The notes under the pieces are model-generated. The model ran no database searches and had not been told where the DNA came from. It saw only the letters and a program-made list of their open reading frames with translations. 39,195 nucleotides of DNA, taken from contig CAMPHU010000016.1 in NCBI GenBank assembly GCA_946886065.1, positions 1 to 39,195 of the forward strand, given 5' to 3'. This DNA comes from an uncultured Massilia sp. GTDB lineage: Bacteria > Pseudomonadota > Gammaproteobacteria > Burkholderiales > Burkholderiaceae. Position numbers and translations under genes: made by a program. This document shows, piece by piece, positions 1-6,671 of this stretch (within the stretch, counting starts at the first letter, position 1; each line of letters begins with the position of its first letter).

Positions 1-294
1 GCCCAGATCAAGGCCGCGCCCAGCGCGCTGGACGCCGAGGCGCTGCGCCAGCTGTGGGCGCTGCCGATCGGCTGGAGCACCTTCCCGCCGCAGCTGGACA
101 GCGCATTCGCCCTGCAGGTGGCGGGTTGGCTGATCACGGCCGGCACCACCCTGTTCGGCGCGCCCTTCTGGTTCGACCTGCTGCAGCGCGCCGTGCAGCT
201 GCGCGGCACCGGCGCCAAGCCCGCCGCATCGCGGACCCAGGCCGACGGCAGCGCCGCCGCCCTGGCGCCGGCGCCGGCAGCGGGAAGGGATTAG
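1..294 (+). CDS. C-terminal end of a membrane protein of unknown function (partial)
   Basis: The window opens inside a reading frame that stays open from base 1 to TAG at 292-294 (97 codons seen). The visible part has a hydrophobic stretch (around GWLITAGTTLFGAPFWFDLL) followed by QRAVQLRGTGAKP and a low-complexity Ala/Pro-rich tail. The pattern of a last transmembrane helix followed by a WFDLL...LRGTG motif is one I associate with conserved hypothetical bacterial membrane proteins. I cannot name a function. The stop codon overlaps by 4 bases the 3' end of the convergent nudC gene, so the two genes share their termini with no room for a separate terminator. The start and most of the protein lie outside the window. 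Confidence 0.7.
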   Translation, partial: AQIKAAPSALDAEALRQLWALPIGWSTFPPQLDSAFALQVAGWLITAGTTLFGAPFWFDLLQRAVQLRGTGAKPAASRTQADGSAAALAPAPAAGRD

Positions 295-1112
295 CGCCCC
301 GGCGGCCGGTGCGCGTCCACCAGCACGCTCGACACCGAGATGTGCGGCACCCGCTCCGGCCACTCGTCGTTCGGTCCGAACCAGCGCGCCTCGGCCAGTT
401 CCGTCGCGTCGACGCGGATCTCGCCATCGAGGTAGTCGGCCGTGAAGGCCAGCATCAGCGAATGCGGGAAGGGCCAGGACTGGCTGCCGAAGTAGCGCAG
501 GTTGGTCACGCGCAGGCCCACTTCTTCGTACACCTCGCGGTGAACCGCCTCTTCGACCGACTCGCCCGCCTCCAGGAAACCGGCCAGCGGCACGAAGCGC
601 TTGGTGGGCGAGGCCACGTGCATCGCCAGCAGCACCGCATCGCCTTTGCGGATCAGGACCATCATGGCCGGCGAGATGCGCGGATAGGCCATGTGCCCGC
701 AGTTCACGCACTTGAAGCAGCGCTCGCCCGCGGCCAGCACGGTGCCGCTGCCGCAGGCGCCGCAAAAGCGGTGGGTACGCGCCCATTCGCTCACCTGGGC
801 CGCACGCGCCGCCAGGCCCAGCAGTTGTTCGTCCATCTCGCCGAACAGCGAGCGCAGGCCGCGCCAGCCGTAGCCGGGCGGCAGCGCCGGTTCCTGTTCG
901 AGCCAGCCGGCTTGGCAATACCGTTCTCCCAACAGGCCAAGCGGCTGCAGGTTCGTCTCCGGCACGCCGAGCTGCGCCAGCAGGGCGGCATCCGGCAGCG
1001 CCAGGCCGTCTTCGCGCACCAGGAGGCGTCCCTGGTAGAACACGAAGCTGACGGTTTGCGGGTCCGGATGCGGAGCGAACAGCGGCTTGAACGAGGCGGG
1101 TGTCTGGAGCAT
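291..1112 (-). CDS. nudC: NAD(+)/NADH pyrophosphatase NudC (Nudix hydrolase)
   Basis: This 273-residue protein matches the NudC layout. It has an N-terminal domain, then a zinc ribbon (C117, C120, C135, C138), then a Nudix domain. The Nudix box is complete: G178, E184, and R192-E193 followed by E196-E197-x-G199, fitting GX5EX7REUXEEXGU. The NudC-specific motif after the box appears as SQSWPFPHS (residues 210-218), against SQPWPFPxS in the classic enzyme. The family hydrolyses NAD(H) to NMN(H) and AMP and also removes 5' NAD caps from RNA in the cytoplasm. Length is close to that of known NudC (about 257-280). The ATG at 1112-1110 is the first in frame before the conserved region. It converges on, and overlaps by 4 bases, the gene entering from the left. 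It looks monocistronic. Confidence 0.93.
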   Translation of the reverse strand: MLQTPASFKPLFAPHPDPQTVSFVFYQGRLLVREDGLALPDAALLAQLGVPETNLQPLGLLGERYCQAGWLEQEPALPPGYGWRGLRSLFGEMDEQLLGLAARAAQVSEWARTHRFCGACGSGTVLAAGERCFKCVNCGHMAYPRISPAMMVLIRKGDAVLLAMHVASPTKRFVPLAGFLEAGESVEEAVHREVYEEVGLRVTNLRYFGSQSWPFPHSLMLAFTADYLDGEIRVDATELAEARWFGPNDEWPERVPHISVSSVLVDAHRPPGR

Positions 1113-1450
1113 GATCGGTGGCGTCGGGTTGGGGATCTTCGATGATACCGCCTTTCGCCGCCGTGCTCAGGCGACCCCAGGCCGCCATCCCGCAGCCTCG
1201 ATTCCCGTTCTCGCGTTTGGCCCGCTTTGGGCCGCACAAGCGACGGCGCCGAACGGCGCTCTCCTCCACCTTGCCGGTCCGCGCTGGCGCATCGGCGGAG
1301 CGGCATCGGCAGCGCGCAGCGCGTGGCGCCGCCCCGGGCGTGCGTTCATCCGACAACACAGCATGGAGACGCGCGTCCTGGGCGGTGCGAACGAGGCCGT
1401 CCGGCTTTGGCGCAAGCAGCGTAGCGCGAGCCCTGGCCACTGCACGCAAG

Positions 1451-1506
1451 GGCCGCAAATGGCAACGCAGACGGCCCTGGCGGACACGTCTGCGTTGCTT
1501 GCGGCC
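1451..1506 (-). terminator. Long hairpin downstream of the MFS transporter gene (candidate terminator)
   Basis: Two arms, 1451-1473 and 1487-1506, pair over 20 bp: ggccgcaa with ttgcggcc, and gcaacgcagacg with cgtctgcgttgc. There is a 3-nt bulge (1459-1461) and a 13-nt loop. It lies 19 bases past the stop of the minus-strand MFS gene, the right place for a terminator. On the minus strand it has no clear U-run after the stem, so intrinsic termination is uncertain and it could instead stabilise the 3' end of the mRNA. The rest of the 1113-1524 gap between MFS and nudC shows no convincing gene, only GC-rich non-coding sequence. Confidence 0.4.
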
Positions 1507-1524
1507 GGGCCGCGGGGAGGACGA

Positions 1525-2685
1525 TTACTTCAGCAAGCGGGTGCGGCTGGCCACCAGGGCGATCACCAGCGACAGGCCGCCGACGTAGCCGATAGCCGCC
1601 TGCATGCCGACATAGTGGGCGACGGCGCCGATCACCGGCGGACCCATCAGGCTGCCGCTGTAGGCCATGCTCGCCACACCGGCCAGGGCGATCGGGCCCT
1701 GGGCGCCGGCGGCGCTGAACACGAAGGGGAACAGCAGCGACAGGCCGAGGCCGGCGATGGCGAAGCCGCCCAGGGCGAAGTAGGCGTTCGGCGCCATCAC
1801 GGCGAAGAACAGGCCGCATGCCGAGACCAGCGAACCCAGGGTCACCAGGCGCTGGGCGCCGAAGCGCACTTTCAGCTTGTCGCCGACCATGCGCGACATC
1901 AGCATCATCACCGAGAACGAGGACAGGGCCAGCGGCGCCAGGCCGTCCGATGCACCGAAGTGTTCTTTCAGGAACACGCCGCTCCAGTCGGCGATGCTGC
2001 CTTCCGACATCGAGCCCAGGAAGCCCAGCAGGCCCAGCAGTGCCAGCGGACCGCGCGGCAGGGAGAACGACTTCTTCTCGACCTTTTCCACGCTGTCGTC
2101 GGCCTCGAGCATCGAGAAGCCCATCCACAGCAGCATGGCCAGCGGCGCGGCCAGCATCACGAAGTGGGTGGCCGGCGCAATCTTGAGGCTTGCCATCAGG
2201 CTGCCCAGGGTTGCGCCCGCCAGGCCGCCGGCGCAGCCGAGGCCGTGCAGCTTGGACAGTTCCGACTTGCCGCTCTGCTTTTCACGCTTGGTCGCGGCCG
2301 AGTTGATCGCCACGTCGAAGGTGCTGGCGGTGATGCCCAGGCTCAGGACCGCCATCATCAGCAGCGGCACGGTCGGCGCCATGCCGATCGACACCAGCAC
2401 GGCCAGCAGCGCCAGGCCCGAGACCAGCAGGGTCTTGCGGGCGCCGAAGCGGCCCATCAGGAAAGACGAGATCGGGTACGAGATTACAGCGCCCAGGCCG
2501 CCGCACAGCAGCACCATGGACAGCGCCGAGTGGGACACCTGGACACGCTCGGCCAGGGCCGGAATGCGGCCTGCCCAGGAACCCATGATCACGCCGAACA
2601 GGGTGAACAGGACAGGCAGTGCGTATTGCTGGAGGTGCGCAAGCGAAAAAGTGGTGTTGCGCGAAATGGAGGCAGTCATTTGCAT
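1525..2685 (-). CDS. MFS transporter, YbjJ-like
   Basis: A 386-residue polytopic inner-membrane protein with about 12 predicted hydrophobic segments in two halves of six, separated by a short charged loop (around DDSVEKVEKKSFSLPRG, residues 195-211). The N-terminal part contains GVIMGSWAGRIPALAERV and a later loop FLMGRFGARKTLL, the usual MFS loop 2-3 signature region. This resembles the YbjJ group of the major facilitator superfamily, whose substrates are mostly unknown. Two start codons are possible: ATG 2685 (MQMTAS) and ATG 2679. Neither has a strong Shine-Dalgarno sequence, so the longer form is given. It is a single gene with its own upstream region, and nothing nearby reveals its substrate. 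Confidence 0.85.
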   Translation of the reverse strand: MQMTASISRNTTFSLAHLQQYALPVLFTLFGVIMGSWAGRIPALAERVQVSHSALSMVLLCGGLGAVISYPISSFLMGRFGARKTLLVSGLALLAVLVSIGMAPTVPLLMMAVLSLGITASTFDVAINSAATKREKQSGKSELSKLHGLGCAGGLAGATLGSLMASLKIAPATHFVMLAAPLAMLLWMGFSMLEADDSVEKVEKKSFSLPRGPLALLGLLGFLGSMSEGSIADWSGVFLKEHFGASDGLAPLALSSFSVMMLMSRMVGDKLKVRFGAQRLVTLGSLVSACGLFFAVMAPNAYFALGGFAIAGLGLSLLFPFVFSAAGAQGPIALAGVASMAYSGSLMGPPVIGAVAHYVGMQAAIGYVGGLSLVIALVASRTRLLK

Positions 2686-3185
2686 CGGCGTAAATTGTTA
2701 AATATTTTGAGGATTAAAACAGTTGCCAACTTGGCTGAGCAGCCCTGACCTGCTTTGAAATTGCTGTCAGGAAGCTGATGGACGGCAATTCTAAACACCT
2801 CAAAACGGCTTTCGTTTTCCGTGCGGAAAAAAATTTCGGAGCGTTGTATTGTGCCGACGAAAGAATGGCAACTTCATTGTCACATCGCAAAAATGCGTTA
2901 TCAGGCACCCAAATACATTGCAGCAAAATGCATTCAAATCGGATCAAGATCACGTTATTTACGGCGTAGATAACGCATATAGGCAGCCGTGATGGCGCAG
3001 ACGCAAGCCGCGCTTCCTGTGCATTTTCAACAAGCAGCCACGCTGTTTTCAGGATTTTTCGAAAGCGTTCGAATAGCTCAAGCGTCAAGAAAAAGGCGTG
3101 GAAAACCCAAGCCATGAGCGCGCTCTGGCGCCCGTTTTCTTTTTGATCAAAATGTGAAATGGCCGTGTACAAGCCGCACACGGCG
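2686..3185 (-). other. AT-rich intergenic region between MFS and esterase genes
   Basis: About 500 bases without a convincing gene, clearly richer in A+T than the coding sequence on either side. It holds the candidate MFS promoter and inverted repeats such as cgttat (2953-2958) with ataacg (2970-2975). The same heptamer family recurs as gcgttatc (2895-2902) against gataacgc (2969-2976). Such repeats may be binding sites for a regulator of the transporter. An open frame across much of it begins inside the esterase terminator hairpin and has no recognisable protein features, so it is not annotated as a gene. Confidence 0.5.
2843..2871 (-). promoter_or_regulatory. Candidate sigma-70 promoter of the MFS gene
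   Basis: Read on the minus strand, TTGCCA (2866-2871) and TACAAC (2843-2848) are separated by 17 bp, matching the -35 and -10 boxes at 4/6 and 4/6 positions. A transcript would begin near 2836 and carry about 150 nt of leader before the MFS start. It is placed by eye from consensus only. Confidence 0.35.
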
Positions 3186-3212
3186 CAAATAAAAATGCCG
3201 CCCGAAGGCGGC
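3186..3212 (-). terminator. Rho-independent terminator of the esterase gene
   Basis: On the minus strand the stem GCCGCC-TTCG-GGCGGC (3197-3212) is followed by ATTTTTATTT (3186-3196). A 6-bp GC stem, a stable UUCG-type tetraloop and a U-rich tail are the textbook intrinsic terminator. It lies about 50 bases after the stop of the esterase gene. Confidence 0.9.
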
Positions 3213-3260
3213 AAGAAGTGTCGATGTCCCGAGACGCCAGGGCGGCGCCCGCAGCAGGGT

Positions 3261-4286
3261 TTACTTAGCCAGATGCTTCCGGAGTTCCGTACCCGCCTGC
3301 AGCACCTGAGAACGCACGCCCGGCAGGGTGGCCAGCGGATTGAGCAGACCGAAATCGTGGATCATGCCGTTGTAGCGGGTCACCGTGACGTCCACGCCAG
3401 CCTGGTCGAGCTTGCGGCCATAGGCTTCGCCTTCGTCACGCAGCACATCGAACTCGGCGGTCTGGATCAGCGCCGGCGGCAAGCCTTCCAGCTGAGACAG
3501 GCTGGCCAGCAGCGGCGAGGCGGTGATCTCCCTGCGCTTGGCGGCGTCCGTCGTGTAGCTGTCCCAGAACCATTTCATCATGTTCCTGGTCAGGAAATAG
3601 CCGTCTGCGTACTGTTGATAGGACGCGGTCTCGAAATTGGCGTCGGTCACCGGCCACATCAGCACCTGGTAGCGCAGTTTCGGCCCGCCTTTTTCCTTGG
3701 CCATCAGGGTCAGCGCCGCCGACATGTTGCCGCCCACGCTGTTGCCGGCCACGGCCAGGCGGCTGCCGTCGATGTTCAGTTCCTTGCCATGCTGGGCTAC
3801 CCACTTGGTCGCCGCATAGATCTCGTCAATCGCCACGCCATACCCGGCTTCCGGCGAGCGGGTGTAATCCACGAACACGGCCACGGCGCCGGAACTGTCG
3901 ACCAGGTCGCGCACCAGGCGCTCGTGGGTCGGGTAGTCACCCAGGACCCAGCCGCCACCGTGCACGAACATGAAGGCAGGCAGCACGCCTTTCTGGCCGG
4001 CGGGCCGCACGATCTTCAACTTGATCTGCTTGCCGTCGACGGTGATGACTTTGTCCGACACCTCGGCCTTGGGCAAGCTCAGCTTTACGCTCTTCTGCGC
4101 GCCTTCCAGCACGGCGCGGGCGTCGGCCGGCGACAGCTGTTCCAGCGGCTTGCCGCCGCCGGCTTCCAGCGCGTTGAGGAATTCCTGGGTGCGGCGTTCG
4201 ACGCCGGGGCCGCCGGCAGCGGCGGAGGCGACGCCATAGCTCAGGGCCAGGGTGGCTGCGGCAAGGGCTTTGGTCAATGCGTTCAT
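3261..4286 (-). CDS. Secreted alpha/beta-hydrolase esterase (HSL family)
   Basis: A 341-residue protein starting at ATG 4286, chosen because GAAAGGA lies at the right distance upstream and because it gives a clean signal peptide (MNALTKALAAATLALSYGVASAAA). A start 15 codons further upstream is open but has neither. The fold is that of the hormone-sensitive-lipase esterases: oxyanion motif HGGGW (residues 109-113), nucleophile elbow GNSVGG with Ser183, acid Asp280 in EFDVLRDEGE, and His310 in MIHDFG. It probably hydrolyses short-chain carboxyl esters in the periplasm or outside the cell. It lies downstream of ohr in the same orientation, 208 bp away, and its upstream region carries a copy of the palindromic element found before ohr, so the two are likely co-regulated by peroxide or a related signal. 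Confidence 0.88.
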   Translation of the reverse strand: MNALTKALAAATLALSYGVASAAAGGPGVERRTQEFLNALEAGGGKPLEQLSPADARAVLEGAQKSVKLSLPKAEVSDKVITVDGKQIKLKIVRPAGQKGVLPAFMFVHGGGWVLGDYPTHERLVRDLVDSSGAVAVFVDYTRSPEAGYGVAIDEIYAATKWVAQHGKELNIDGSRLAVAGNSVGGNMSAALTLMAKEKGGPKLRYQVLMWPVTDANFETASYQQYADGYFLTRNMMKWFWDSYTTDAAKRREITASPLLASLSQLEGLPPALIQTAEFDVLRDEGEAYGRKLDQAGVDVTVTRYNGMIHDFGLLNPLATLPGVRSQVLQAGTELRKHLAK

Positions 4287-4393
4287 GATGATATTCCTTT
4301 CGTATCGGTTTCTCTGGATCAGGACGGGCACCGCAGCTTAGCGATGGCATCCTGGCTTTCATTGGAAAAACGAACCATTCTGTTTTGCTGCCG

Positions 4394-4430
4394 GATTTTC
4401 TAAACAAGCGATTAAATCGCACACTACTTA
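4394..4430 (-). promoter_or_regulatory. Palindromic control element upstream of the esterase (copy A)
   Basis: This ~37-bp stretch contains the perfect palindrome gcgattaaatcgc (4408-4420) and the flanks gattttc (left) and actactta (4423-4430). Nearly the same arrangement, with the same flanks, occurs at 4938-4973 before ohr. The half-site resembles the TTAAATCGC-type half-sites of the third site at 5058-5077. A MarR/OhrR-type operator is the likely reading, from position and symmetry rather than a proven match. Confidence 0.55.
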
Positions 4431-4459
4431 TTTACTGCGCTAATCGGCTCGCCTTTATG

Positions 4460-4486
4460 CCGGGCGCCCTTCTACAGGACGCCCGG
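4460..4486 (-). terminator. Hairpin after ohr (weak terminator candidate)
   Basis: The arms ccgggcg (4460-4466) and cgcccgg (4480-4486) form a 7-bp GC stem with a 13-nt loop, starting 8 bases past the ohr stop. No U-run follows on the minus strand, so it may attenuate rather than stop transcription into the esterase gene. Confidence 0.35.
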
Positions 4487-4494
4487 ACCAGCGT

Positions 4495-4920
4495 TTATAC
4501 CAGTTGCAGGGTGACGTTGATGTTGCCGCGGGTGGCGTTCGAGTACGGGCACACGATGTGGGCGCGGTCGATCAGGGCCTGGGCTTCCTCGGCCGGTACG
4601 CCGGGCAGGCTGATGTTCAGCTGCACTTCGATGCCGAAGCCGGTCGGCAATGGACCGATACCGACGCTGCCTTCCACCGATACATCCGGCGAGATTTTCA
4701 GCTTGTCGCGGGCGGCAACGAATTTCATCGCACCCAGGAAGCAGGCCGAGTAGCCGGCTGCGAACAGCTGTTCCGGGTTACTGCCCTCCAAGCCATTGCC
4801 CCCAAGTTCTTTTGGGGTGGTCAGTTTGACGTCGAGCACGCCGTCGGACGAGACGGCACGGCCTTCACGGCCACCGGTGGCTTTGGCAGTTGCACGGTAG
4901 AGGACTTTGTCGATTGCCAT
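4495..4920 (-). CDS. ohr: Organic hydroperoxide resistance protein Ohr (OsmC/Ohr family)
   Basis: The 141-residue length and sequence are typical of Ohr, a cytoplasmic thiol peroxidase that reduces organic and fatty-acid hydroperoxides using lipoylated proteins as electron donor. The two redox cysteines are present: Cys60 in YSACFLGA and Cys124 in [11 protein letters not shown]. The conserved Arg19 and Glu50 that orient the peroxidatic cysteine are also there. The ATG at 4920 has AAGGAG a short distance upstream. The leader carries a palindrome (4949-4965), and a sigma-70 promoter with an operator-like repeat inside its spacer lies at 5055-5083. The usual regulator OhrR (MarR family) is not in this window. 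The next gene downstream, an esterase, shares the same control element. Confidence 0.95.
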   Translation of the reverse strand: MAIDKVLYRATAKATGGREGRAVSSDGVLDVKLTTPKELGGNGLEGSNPEQLFAAGYSACFLGAMKFVAARDKLKISPDVSVEGSVGIGPLPTGFGIEVQLNISLPGVPAEEAQALIDRAHIVCPYSNATRGNINVTLQLV

Positions 4921-4937
4921 GATGAAACTCCTTTTCA

Positions 4938-4973
4938 GATTTTATAAAGCGCTATTAGATAGCGCACTACTTA
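4938..4973 (-). promoter_or_regulatory. Palindromic control element in the ohr leader (copy B)
   Basis: It contains the perfect inverted repeat gcgctat-tag-atagcgc (4949-4965), flanked by gatttta and actactta exactly as in copy A before the esterase. The palindrome and TATAAA-like bases (minus strand, near 4943-4948) are 18-28 bases upstream of the ohr start codon, so a bound protein could block a second promoter or the leader. It is interpreted as an OhrR-like operator from symmetry and context. Confidence 0.55.
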
Positions 4974-5054
4974 AATGGTTTGCTGCTGTCGAAACGGTAC
5001 TGCCTTGCTGAGGCTTCGCAGGACCGTGTCCTGTTCTGCGCTGCCATGGAAAGC

Positions 5055-5083
5055 ATATTAAATCGCTCGCTATTTAATTGCAA
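5055..5083 (-). promoter_or_regulatory. ohr promoter with operator-like palindrome in its spacer
   Basis: On the minus strand, TTGCAA (5078-5083) and TAATAT (5055-5060) are 17 bp apart, matching -35 and -10 boxes at 4/6 positions each. The imperfect palindrome ttaaatcgctcgctatttaa (5058-5077; 8 of 10 positions pair) fills the spacer. That is where a MarR/OhrR repressor would exclude RNA polymerase. The transcript would begin near 5048, giving a ~128-nt leader to ohr. Confidence 0.6.
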
Positions 5084-5217
5084 GCGATTTGTGTAACAAG
5101 ATGTTACGGCAATGCTGAGGCATCGGGGAAGAAGGCCGATGCATTGCCTTGGCAAGACGGGAGCGGGCCAGCCGCGATGGCCTTGGCCCGGCGGAGGGAA
5201 ACGCCGAGTGCCGGCAG

Positions 5218-5247
5218 CCGCGGCCGCCCGTAGCGGGCAGGCCGCGG
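5218..5247. other. GC-rich hairpin between lacI and ohr
   Basis: The arms ccgcggcc-gcccg (5218-5230) and cgggc-a-ggccgcgg (5234-5247) pair over 13 bp, with a one-base bulge and a 3-nt loop. It sits about 135 bases downstream of the lacI stop on the minus strand and upstream of the ohr promoter, so it may separate the two transcripts. There is no U-run. The rest of 5084-5381 is GC-rich with no convincing gene. Confidence 0.4.
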
Positions 5248-5381
5248 CCACGGCCGGGGGCGGCCGACACCTCCCGGACGCATGCCGATGTCTCCTTCGG
5301 AACCAGGTATTTCCTTGGGCGGCAAGCCAGTTTGTTGAAGCTGCGGGAAAAGAACTCCGCGCCGGCGTGTTCAGCGATCGC

Positions 5382-6392
5382 TCAGATCAGGCGCACCGAT
5401 TCCCGCACCACCAGGCTCAGCGGCGGCACTTCCGCCGCCGGCTGCTCGTGCCCCAGCAGCGCCAGCATCCTGCGCCCGATGCCGACCCCGGCTTCATACA
5501 GGGGCTGGCGCACCGTGGTCAGCGGCGGCGTGGTGTACATGGAGCTGTGCAGGTCGTCGAAGCCGACGATCGAGATATCGTCCGGGACCCGGATATTGCG
5601 GCGGTACAGGGCCAGGCGCGCGCCATAGGCGCTCAGGTCGTTGCTGGCGAAGATCGCCGTGAAGCGCCGGTTCGCGCCCAGCAGCTGGTTCACGGCCAGC
5701 AGGCCGCCCGATTCCTGGAAGTCGCCCGGCACCACCAGCTCCGGATCGACCTCGATCCTGTGCTTGGCCAGGGTGTCGTAATAACCCGCCAGGCGCGCGC
5801 GGGCGTCCACATGCTCGGCCGGGCCGGTGATGAAGGCGATGCGCCGGTGCCCCTGCTGGACCAGGTAGTCCATCGCCTCGCAGGCGCCGGCATAGTTGTC
5901 GAGGCAGAAGCCCTGCATGCGCTCGCCCGCCAGCTGGCGCCCGAAGGCCACGATCGGCACGCGCCGCGAAAACTCGAGGATCTGGGCGTCGCTCAAGTTG
6001 CCGGTCAAGATCGCCACACCGTCGACCCGGCGCCCGATGAGCAGCTCGACCCGCTCGGCTTCCTCGTCCGCATGCCAGTGCCCGCTCATGATCAGGAGCG
6101 CATAGCCGGCGGACTTGACCGCGTCCTCGATGCCCACCATGGCGCCGTTGAAATAACCGCTCTCCAGTGCCTGGGTCAGCACGCCGATGGTGCGCGTGCT
6201 GCCCATCTTCAGGCTTTGCGCCAGCCGGTTCGGCTTGTAATTGAGCTCGCTGATGACGCGCTCGATAGTGCGGCGCTTGTCGTCGGACACCTTGGCGGTG
6301 CCGTTCAGGAAGCGCGACACCGTGGCGGGAGACACACCGGCCGCGCTGGCGACCTGATACAGCGTCGTGGTGTTGCCCTCGTCGTTTTTCAT
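5382..6392 (-). CDS. LacI-family transcriptional regulator of the beta-glucoside operon
   Basis: A 336-residue LacI/GalR-type repressor. The N-terminal helix-turn-helix reads TLYQVASAAGVSPATVSRFL (residues 10-29), followed by the hinge-helix region NYKPNRLAQSLKMGSTRTIG and a periplasmic-binding-protein-like sensor domain to the C-terminus, ending in the usual VRESVR motif. It is transcribed divergently from the GH1/glucokinase/transporter/GH9 operon across a 279-bp intergenic region. That gap holds two LacI-type palindromes (6509-6522 and 6582-6595). The natural inference is a repressor relieved by cellobiose or a derived sugar, but the ligand is not evident from sequence. No clear Shine-Dalgarno sequence precedes ATG 6392. 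The same operator core occurs 10 kb away before gntK, so it may control that locus too. Confidence 0.92.
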   Translation of the reverse strand: MKNDEGNTTTLYQVASAAGVSPATVSRFLNGTAKVSDDKRRTIERVISELNYKPNRLAQSLKMGSTRTIGVLTQALESGYFNGAMVGIEDAVKSAGYALLIMSGHWHADEEAERVELLIGRRVDGVAILTGNLSDAQILEFSRRVPIVAFGRQLAGERMQGFCLDNYAGACEAMDYLVQQGHRRIAFITGPAEHVDARARLAGYYDTLAKHRIEVDPELVVPGDFQESGGLLAVNQLLGANRRFTAIFASNDLSAYGARLALYRRNIRVPDDISIVGFDDLHSSMYTTPPLTTVRQPLYEAGVGIGRRMLALLGHEQPAAEVPPLSLVVRESVRLI

Positions 6393-6508
6393 CGTGTGGA
6401 GTGCGCCTGCATTGAGTGGCCGGAACGGCCGGGTTGTTGCTTTGAGTGTAACACATAGCCATTCTCACTCTTCCGTCAGAGCATGAAATTCTTTCAAAAA
6501 TGGCAGAA

Positions 6509-6522
6509 TGGTAGCGCTATCG
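6509..6522. promoter_or_regulatory. LacI-type operator 1 (TAGCGCTA core) between lacI and the beta-glucosidase operon
   Basis: TGGTAGCGCTATCG has the 8-bp palindromic core TAGCGCTA with central CG, the usual form for LacI-family operators. It lies ~117 bp upstream of the lacI start and ~30 bp upstream of the -35 box of the beta-glucosidase promoter, so it could serve autoregulation or looping with the second site. Matching sites occur at 16386 and 16551. Confidence 0.65.
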
Positions 6523-6552
6523 AGACAGTTGTTTATTTTCGATAAATTGTGT

Positions 6553-6582
6553 TTGACATTGTTTCTTCGACAGATTTACCAT
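6553..6582 (+). promoter_or_regulatory. Promoter of the beta-glucosidase operon
   Basis: A perfect -35 TTGACA (6553-6558) and a -10-like TACCAT (6577-6582; 4/6) are separated by 18 bp. Transcription would begin near 6590 and give a leader of about 80 nt to the ATG at 6672. The -10 box touches a second LacI-type palindrome. Confidence 0.55.
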
Positions 6583-6595
6583 GAAATCGGTTTCA
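6582..6595. promoter_or_regulatory. LacI-type operator 2 overlapping the beta-glucosidase promoter start site
   Basis: TGAAATCGGTTTCA is a 14-bp palindrome with one mismatched pair and central CG. It differs by one base from TGAAACCGGTTTCA, which I recall as the operator of the LacI-family regulator PtxS. It covers the end of the -10 box and the expected +1, the classic place for repression. Its core differs from operator 1, so two LacI-family proteins may act here. Confidence 0.55.
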
Positions 6596-6671
6596 CGGCA
6601 TGCGTGTCGCCGCAGGCGGCCGCCGTCCTTCCCACTGTCCCTCTTTTTCGGCTTCACCACCTGAGACAAGC

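Noticed and set aside
1113..1450. Small minus-strand open frames in the gap between nudC and the MFS gene
   Set aside because: They are Arg/Ala/Pro-rich translations without a ribosome binding site or homologous features, typical of GC-rich non-coding sequence.
2714..3214. 166-codon minus-strand open frame between the MFS and esterase genes
   Set aside because: Its first residues (MPPSGGIF) are encoded by the esterase terminator hairpin and the remainder lies in AT-rich non-coding sequence. There is no recognisable domain, ribosome binding site or codon bias like its neighbours.
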